This document shows, piece by piece, positions 15,912-20,515 of a stretch of 20,515 nucleotides of DNA. The notes below the pieces were generated by a model, which was given only the letters and a program-made list of their open reading frames with translations, was not told where the DNA came from and ran no database searches. The DNA is from an uncultured Collinsella sp. (GTDB lineage: Bacteria; Actinomycetota; Coriobacteriia; Coriobacteriales; Coriobacteriaceae). The stretch lies in NCBI GenBank assembly GCA_900550785.1, contig URTL01000019.1:1-20515 (forward strand). The letters are read 5' to 3'. Position 1 is the first letter of the stretch, and every line of letters starts with the position of its first letter. The position numbers and the translations under genes were made by a program.

Positions 15912-17168
15912 TTACATCCCCGTTAGCAGCACGATGTCGAGAATCGTCACGATGACGCCGATTCCTACGAGCAGCGCGTTGAGCGGGCGCGAGTTGACGT
16001 ATTTGCCCATAACGCGGGGCGAACTGGTGAGTCGTATGAGCACAAAGACCGTAATCGGCAACTGAAGCGACAGCAGCGCCTGACTCCAGATGAGACCCTC
16101 AAAAGGATTCGGGACGATCAGGCACGCCGCCACTGCGCCGACGAAACAGACCGCCACTCCAATCGATGAGTGCCGGTCGTGGATGTCGTATTCCTCGTCG
16201 AACATGCCCGCGGTGATGGTGCCTGCCGCCATGCCCGCCGTCACACTACTCGATATGCCCGCAAACAGCAGTGCCACCGCAAAGATGGTCGAGCTTGCCG
16301 GGCCCAGAATGGGGGAGAGCGTGTCCGCTGCGACGGCGAGGTCGTCTACGACAATGCCGTGCGCAAAGAAGGTCGTTGCGGCCAGGATGACCATGGCCGA
16401 GTTGATCGCCCAGCCCACGCCCATCGAAAAGAGCGTGTCGAAGAGCTCGTAGCGCAGACGTTCCTCGATAACCTGCTCGCCTTGGCCTTCGAAGTGCATG
16501 GATTGGATGACCTCGGAGTGCAGGAAGAGGTTGTGAGGCATAACGACCGCGCCTAGGACACTTACGATAATCGCAGCCGAGCCGGTGGGCATACTGGGTG
16601 TGATCCAGCTTGCGGCGGCCTGCGGCCAGTCGACCTTGACTAGCGTGAGCTCGGCCAAAAACGAGAGTCCTACCACGCCCACGAAGGCGATGATCCAGCG
16701 TTCGGCGCGTTTGTAGGAGCTTGTCATGAGCATGGCAATCGATGCCGCCGCGACGATGGTGCAGCCGCCGCGTACGGGCAGGCCAAAGAGCATTTGAAGC
16801 GCGATTGCACCGCCCAGGACTTCGGCCATGGCGGTGGCGATGGTCGCGAGATAGGCGCTGGCGAGTACCGCGCGTCCCACGATGCGGGGGAGGTAGCGTG
16901 TCGTGGCCTCGGCAAGACAGGTGCCCGTGGCGATGCCCAGGTGCGCCGCGTTGTGCTGCAACGCGATGAGCATAATCGTGGACAGCGTGACGATCCACAG
17001 CAGCGCGTAGCCAAACTGCGAGCCCGCGGCCATATTGGAGGCCCAGTTGCCCGGGTCGATAAAGCCGACGGTCACGAGTAGCCCGGGGCCGATGTGCCGG
17101 GCGATATCCAGACCTCCGTGGCCTCCGGTGCGGTGCGAGCCAAAGTGTTGTTTGAGATGGTTGAGCAT
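15912..17168 (-). CDS. mntH: Nramp-family divalent metal (Mn2+) transporter MntH
   Basis: 418 aa from the ATG whose complement is at 17166-17168, chosen because CAGGAG lies six bases before it; the frame extends 12 codons further without a ribosome binding site. About 11 hydrophobic segments are visible. TM1 has DPGN (38-41) and TM6 has MPHN (210-213), the metal-coordinating motifs; the Met favours Mn2+ over alkaline earth ions. Family knowledge: proton-coupled import of Mn2+/Fe2+ at the cytoplasmic membrane. It stands alone, convergent with rubredoxin and divergent from the glutamate synthase gene. A palindrome in its upstream region may be a metal-repressor site. Confidence 0.93.
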   Translation of the reverse strand: MLNHLKQHFGSHRTGGHGGLDIARHIGPGLLVTVGFIDPGNWASNMAAGSQFGYALLWIVTLSTIMLIALQHNAAHLGIATGTCLAEATTRYLPRIVGRAVLASAYLATIATAMAEVLGGAIALQMLFGLPVRGGCTIVAAASIAMLMTSSYKRAERWIIAFVGVVGLSFLAELTLVKVDWPQAAASWITPSMPTGSAAIIVSVLGAVVMPHNLFLHSEVIQSMHFEGQGEQVIEERLRYELFDTLFSMGVGWAINSAMVILAATTFFAHGIVVDDLAVAADTLSPILGPASSTIFAVALLFAGISSSVTAGMAAGTITAGMFDEEYDIHDRHSSIGVAVCFVGAVAACLIVPNPFEGLIWSQALLSLQLPITVFVLIRLTSSPRVMGKYVNSRPLNALLVGIGVIVTILDIVLLTGM

Positions 17169-17212
17169 GGTGCGCTCCTGCGTGCCGTTTGTTTGACGCC
17201 GCAAAGGATACC

Positions 17213-17252
17213 TGTTTTAGGCTAAAAAGTTAACCAAGACTAACAAAATTGT
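17213..17252 (-). promoter_or_regulatory. candidate metal-responsive operator/promoter of mntH
   Basis: TTTTAGGCTAAAA (17215-17227) is a perfect palindrome around a central G, 47 bases upstream of the mntH start. GTTAACCAAGACTAAC (17229-17244) adjoins it and has GTTA/TAAC ends. TTAG-CTAA half-sites are typical of DtxR/MntR-type repressors, and mntH is a classic MntR target. Assigned by eye. Confidence 0.45.
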
Positions 17253-17292
17253 TGTATTTGGATAGGCTGGTGAAAGGGGATTGCCGAAATGT

Positions 17293-17350
17293 CTTGATCT
17301 GTAACAACTAGGGATGGAAATTGGGTCTTACTGTTACAGATTGAGATGTT
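17293..17350. repeat. inverted repeat and dispersed repeat, copy 2 (upstream of mntH)
   Basis: CTTGATCTGTAACA (17293-17306) and TGTTACAGATTGAG (17332-17345) are complementary at 12 of 14 positions around a 25-base loop. The right arm with flanks (17327-17350) is the second copy of the repeat at 15861-15885. The remaining sequence up to the glutamate synthase start (17351-17518) shows no clear gene; a good promoter was not found. Confidence 0.7.
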
Positions 17351-17531
17351 TGAAGCGGTGAGCTTACAGGCCGAACTTGGGGCCCTTGCTGTCGCCCTTG
17401 AGCTCGGCGGCACCCACTCGCAGGGCGCGCGTTACGCGATTGTTTCGAAACGGGCGGGAAACACAACGGGCCGGCGATGCTCCTAGTATGCCTAGTCAAC
17501 TGACTGTCTAAATATCTAGGGGAGGATCGCG

Positions 17532-20156
17532 ATGCAGGCAGATTCCGCTCAGCAGCAGGGCCTTTATCGCCCCGAATTCGACCACGATGCGTGTGGCATC
17601 GGCGCGCTCGCCGATATCAACGGTGAGCGCCATCACCAGATTCTGGACGATGCACTGTCCATTCTGGTCAACTTGGAGCACCGCGGCGGTACGGGACTCG
17701 AGAAGAACACCGGCGACGGCGCCGGCATCCTGTTCCAGGTTCCGCATCACTTTTTCCGTAAAGAGGCCCAAAAGTGCGGCCAGATTCTGCCGGCAGAGGG
17801 CGACTATGGCGTGGCCATGCTGTTCTTCCCGCAGGACGACAAGGGCGTGGAGGATGCCCGCCGCGTGTTTGAGGAAGGCTGCGCCGAGGCTGGCGTGCCG
17901 CTGCTCTTTTGGCGCGAGGTGCCCGTCGACCCGCACGACCTGGGCGAGAAGGCCCGCGCCTGCATGCCAACCATCCTGCAGGCTTTCCTGGGCCGTCCGG
18001 ACGACACGCCCGCCGGCGATGCCTTCGAGCGCCGCCTGTACGTGTGCCGCCGCACCATCGAGAAGAAGGCTGACGCCGAGTTTGCCCTGCGCAACAAGAT
18101 CTTCTATGTGTGCTCCATGAGCTCGCGCACCATCGTGTACAAGGGCATGCTGGTCGCCACACAGATGCGCCGCTTCTTCATCGACCTCAACGACGCCGCC
18201 GTCAAGACGGCCGTGGCGCTCGTCCACTCGCGCTACTCCACCAACACCACGCCCAGCTGGGAACGCGCGCACCCCAACCGCTTTATCATCCACAACGGCG
18301 AGATCAACACCCTCAAGGGCAACGTCAATTGGATTCGCGCCCGCGAACCCAACCTGTACAGCCCCGTGCTGCAGCACGATCTTGAGCGCGTGATGCCCAT
18401 CATCAACCGTGAGGGTTCCGACTCCGCGATTCTGGACAACGTGCTCGAGTTCCTGGTTATGAACGGTCGCCCGCTCACGCGCGCTGTATCCATGCTGCTG
18501 CCCGAGCCGTGGGACCACAACGACAGCCTGAGCGAGGAGCGCCGCGCCTACGACGCCTACCAGTCCATGCTCATGGAGCCGTGGGATGGCCCGGCGGCCA
18601 TCGCCTTTACCGACGGCCGTACCCTGGGTGCTGCTCTCGACCGCAACGGCCTGCGTCCCGCCCGCTACTATGTGACGCGCGACGGTCGCTTTATGCTGGC
18701 AAGCGAGGTGGGCACCATCGAGGTGAGCCCCGAGAACATCCTGACGAGCGGCTGCCTGGGACCGGGTCAGATGCTCGAGGTCGACTTTGCCCGCGGCCGC
18801 GTCATCTACAACGACGAGCTTCGCGCCCGTTACGCCAAGGAAAAGCCCTACCGTGATTGGATTGCCGAGGAGACGCTGACCGTTGCCGCGCTCGATGAGC
18901 CTGTTGCGGCAACGCCCGCCGAGGACGCCGAGGTGCCCGCCGCCGTGCGCATGGCTAAGCTCGGGTATCACTGGGATGATGTTGACGAGGTCTTGCGTCC
19001 CATGGCCCAGCAGGGCAAGGCGCCGCTCGCCTCGATGGGCATCGATGCGCCGCTGGCCTGCCTGTCCAAGAAGACGCGTTCGTTCTTCGATTACTTCTAT
19101 CAGCTGTTCGCTCAGGTCACGAACCCGCCCATCGATGCCCTGCGCGAGCACATGGTGACTTCGACCACGCTCTATCTGGGCAACCACGGCAACCTGCTCG
19201 AGGACTCCCGCACGGCCTGCCAGCTGGTGCGCCTGGAGCGCCCGTTGCTCAACGAGGAGGAGTTCGAGCGTATCTGCGCCATCGACCGTGTGGGCTTTAA
19301 GACCCGTCGCTTCCGTGCCGTCTACCGTCGCGATGCCGGCGAGGGCGCGCTGCAGGCTGCGCTCAAGCAGCTTGCCGAGGACGTCGAGACTGCGGTCCGC
19401 GACGGCGTGAACATCGTGGTGCTGAGCGATCGCGCCGGGGCGGGCGAGGTGCCCGTGCCGTCGCTGCTCGCCGTGGGCTGCGTGCACAACCACCTGATCC
19501 GCGCCGGCGTGCGTACCTTTGCCGACATCGTGGTGGAGTGTGGTGACGCCGTGTCCCCGCACGACTTTGCGGCGCTGGTGGGCTACTCCGCGAGCGGCGT
19601 CTATCCGTACAACGCGCATGCGTGCATCCGTGATCTGGCGGCACGCGGCGATCTGGGCGTGACGGCCGAGCAGGGCATCGCCAACTACAACAAGGCCGCG
19701 ACGGCGGGCATCGTCTCCATCATGTCCAAGATGGGCATCTCCACGGTGCAGAGCTACCATTCGGCGCAGATCTTCGAGGCCGTGGGCTTTATGCCGGAGT
19801 TCGTCAACGCGTACTTCGCCGGCACGGTGAGCCGTGTGGGCGGTATGGGTGTCGAGGACGTCGAGCGCGAGCAAAACGAGCGCTACGACGCCGCGCTCGC
19901 TATCCTTAAGAGCCCGGCTCCCGATCAACTGTCCACGTTGGGTCTGACCAAGTGGCGCCCGCTCGGCGGCGAGGTGCGCAGCGTACCGAATCTGGAGCAG
20001 CGTCTGCGGGAAGCGGAACGTATCGGCTTTGAGCGTGCCGTCGTACCCAAGCACAGCCTTGCACATCTGAACGCCGCCGATTATCCCGGCATGAAGCTTG
20101 TCGGTGCCGCCTATATCTCGGACGCCATCCATGCCCTGAAATCCGACCGTCTGTGA
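17532..20156 (+). CDS. gltB: glutamate synthase large subunit, N-terminal part, joined in frame to a RadA-like C-terminus
   Basis: 874 aa; an intact large subunit is about 1500. Residues 1-about 810 are clear GltB: a 20-residue propeptide, Cys21 of the Ntn amidotransferase (DACGIG), NLEHRGG, GDGAGILFQ, HNGEINT (254-260), NGLRP (372-376), the central domain, and IMSKMGIST (730-738). From Leu811-Gly-Gly-Glu the protein stops resembling GltB: EVRSVPNLEQRLREAERIGF then AVVPKHSL and a short tail read as the C-terminus of RadA. The FMN/ammonia-to-glutamate domain, 3Fe-4S Cys cluster and beta-helix domain are absent, so this product could not make glutamate. No gltD follows. GGAGG (17521-17525) precedes ATG 17532. 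A misassembly is the likeliest cause. Confidence 0.88.
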   Translation: MQADSAQQQGLYRPEFDHDACGIGALADINGERHHQILDDALSILVNLEHRGGTGLEKNTGDGAGILFQVPHHFFRKEAQKCGQILPAEGDYGVAMLFFPQDDKGVEDARRVFEEGCAEAGVPLLFWREVPVDPHDLGEKARACMPTILQAFLGRPDDTPAGDAFERRLYVCRRTIEKKADAEFALRNKIFYVCSMSSRTIVYKGMLVATQMRRFFIDLNDAAVKTAVALVHSRYSTNTTPSWERAHPNRFIIHNGEINTLKGNVNWIRAREPNLYSPVLQHDLERVMPIINREGSDSAILDNVLEFLVMNGRPLTRAVSMLLPEPWDHNDSLSEERRAYDAYQSMLMEPWDGPAAIAFTDGRTLGAALDRNGLRPARYYVTRDGRFMLASEVGTIEVSPENILTSGCLGPGQMLEVDFARGRVIYNDELRARYAKEKPYRDWIAEETLTVAALDEPVAATPAEDAEVPAAVRMAKLGYHWDDVDEVLRPMAQQGKAPLASMGIDAPLACLSKKTRSFFDYFYQLFAQVTNPPIDALREHMVTSTTLYLGNHGNLLEDSRTACQLVRLERPLLNEEEFERICAIDRVGFKTRRFRAVYRRDAGEGALQAALKQLAEDVETAVRDGVNIVVLSDRAGAGEVPVPSLLAVGCVHNHLIRAGVRTFADIVVECGDAVSPHDFAALVGYSASGVYPYNAHACIRDLAARGDLGVTAEQGIANYNKAATAGIVSIMSKMGISTVQSYHSAQIFEAVGFMPEFVNAYFAGTVSRVGGMGVEDVEREQNERYDAALAILKSPAPDQLSTLGLTKWRPLGGEVRSVPNLEQRLREAERIGFERAVVPKHSLAHLNAADYPGMKLVGAAYISDAIHALKSDRL
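19962..20156 (+). pseudogene. radA: 3' end of a radA-like gene, fused to gltB
   Basis: About 64 codons after the junction read as the RadA/Sms Lon-like C-terminal domain: GGEVRSV, then LEQRLREAERIGFERAVVPK, MKLVGAAYISDAIHAL. RadA proteins share GEIRSV-x3-EQR-x-EA-x-x-GF-x-R at this place. The KNRFG, Walker and zinc parts of RadA are missing. RadA is a branch-migration helicase in recombination. The TGA is at 20154-20156, and a recombinase gene follows 18 bases later. Confidence 0.7.
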
Positions 20157-20174
20157 CCATAAAAAGAGGAAACC

Positions 20175-20515
20175 ATGTCGATTTATCTGGACGAGAAAAA
20201 TCCCGAAAAACATAAGCCTTTTGATGATGCCTCGCCGGACATCGTCGCGTATGTGCGCTATCTGGAAGTCATCGCAGGCAAAAGCCCCAACACGGCCTTC
20301 AGCTCTTTCTGCGACCTGCTCAATTTCAGCCGCTTTATGAAGCGCCGGCGCGGCCTTGTAACAGACGATACCGAGATAAAGGACATCGACCCCAAGGGGC
20401 TCGATACGGCTTTCTGGGGCAGTGTGACCAAGGAAGACGTTTATGAGTATCTGTACTTTCTGAACAGCGAGTGCGGCAACAAAAAGTCTTCGACGGCCCG
20501 GCGGCTGGCAAGTCT
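20175..20515 (+). CDS. tyrosine recombinase XerC/XerD-like, 5' part
   Basis: 113 codons are visible and the frame runs off the window end. The N-terminal core-binding (SAM-like) domain is recognisable: ASPDIVAYVRYLEVIAGKS, NTAFSSFCDLLNFSRFMK, VTKEDVYEYLYFLN and STARRLAS. The catalytic Arg-His-Tyr domain would lie beyond the window. AGAGGA (20165-20170) precedes ATG 20175. Codons such as AAA, GAA, ATA and GTA are used here far more freely than in the upstream genes, which fits a different source organism. It may be a XerC chromosome-dimer recombinase rather than an element integrase; the visible part cannot decide. Confidence 0.78.
   Translation, partial: MSIYLDEKNPEKHKPFDDASPDIVAYVRYLEVIAGKSPNTAFSSFCDLLNFSRFMKRRRGLVTDDTEIKDIDPKGLDTAFWGSVTKEDVYEYLYFLNSECGNKKSSTARRLAS

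Noticed and set aside
17532..20156. Genuine novel glutamate synthase-RadA fusion enzyme
   Set aside because: Both halves are cut inside essential domains and join at a word common to both genes, so an artefact is more likely.
17508..20213. 901-codon open frame on the minus strand opposite gltB
   Set aside because: GC-rich antisense shadow: no family features, and the plus frame has clear GltB motifs.

Overview
The window looks like chromosome of a high-GC, Gram-positive gut anaerobe of the class Coriobacteriia, most like Collinsella. This is inferred from gene content and codon style (heavy GC-ending codons, AGGAGG-type ribosome binding sites, GTG/TTG starts); no database was searched. Most of it is ordinary housekeeping sequence. 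The last ~550 bases probably do not belong with the rest.

Layout. 1-992: 3' end of an MTA/SAH nucleosidase gene, then the ribosome-assembly GTPase ysxC. 993-1327: a non-coding stretch with strong secondary structure. 1328-3455: ftsE-ftsX, overlapping by 14 bases; FtsE carries a long Pro/Ala/Gln-rich N-terminal extension. A clear terminator follows. 3591-5726: rnr (RNase R). 5904-7195: a lone serine resolvase and a VanZ-like membrane protein. 7400-11842: a MurNAc-6-P catabolic cluster made of an RpiR/MurR-type regulator (broken by an apparent one-base deletion), murQ, a MurP-like PTS EIIBC and mupG. 11935-12294: an ArsC/Spx-family protein. 12301-12472: six alternating copies of a 15-base motif. 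12491-12901 (minus): a small unrecognised protein. 13178-13345: tRNA-Gln(CUG) and tRNA-Glu(CUC) with a promoter and terminator. 13440-14817: a TPR-like protein overlapping smpB. 14831-14895: a 21-bp-arm palindrome. 15024-15759: a flavin-reductase-like protein and an unusually short rubredoxin. 15912-17168 (minus): mntH, flanked by two copies of a short repeat. 17532-20156: the N-terminal ~814 residues of glutamate synthase large subunit, running in frame into what reads as the C-terminus of RadA, followed by the start of a XerC/D-type recombinase.

How the genes work together. The murR-murQ-murP-mupG set is a coherent pathway: import and phosphorylation of MurNAc or a MurNAc-containing glycoside, release of MurNAc-6-P by MupG, then ether cleavage to GlcNAc-6-P by MurQ. 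FtsEX regulates peptidoglycan hydrolysis at division. RNase R and SmpB both serve trans-translation. The flavin reductase and rubredoxin genes look like a split version of the fused high-molecular-weight rubredoxin of other anaerobes.

No undescribed multi-gene system is evident. The observations most worth following up are the GltB-RadA junction (most likely an assembly chimera through a 12-base shared word), several intergenic repeat or hairpin elements of at least three types, the FtsE extension, and the regulator frameshift.
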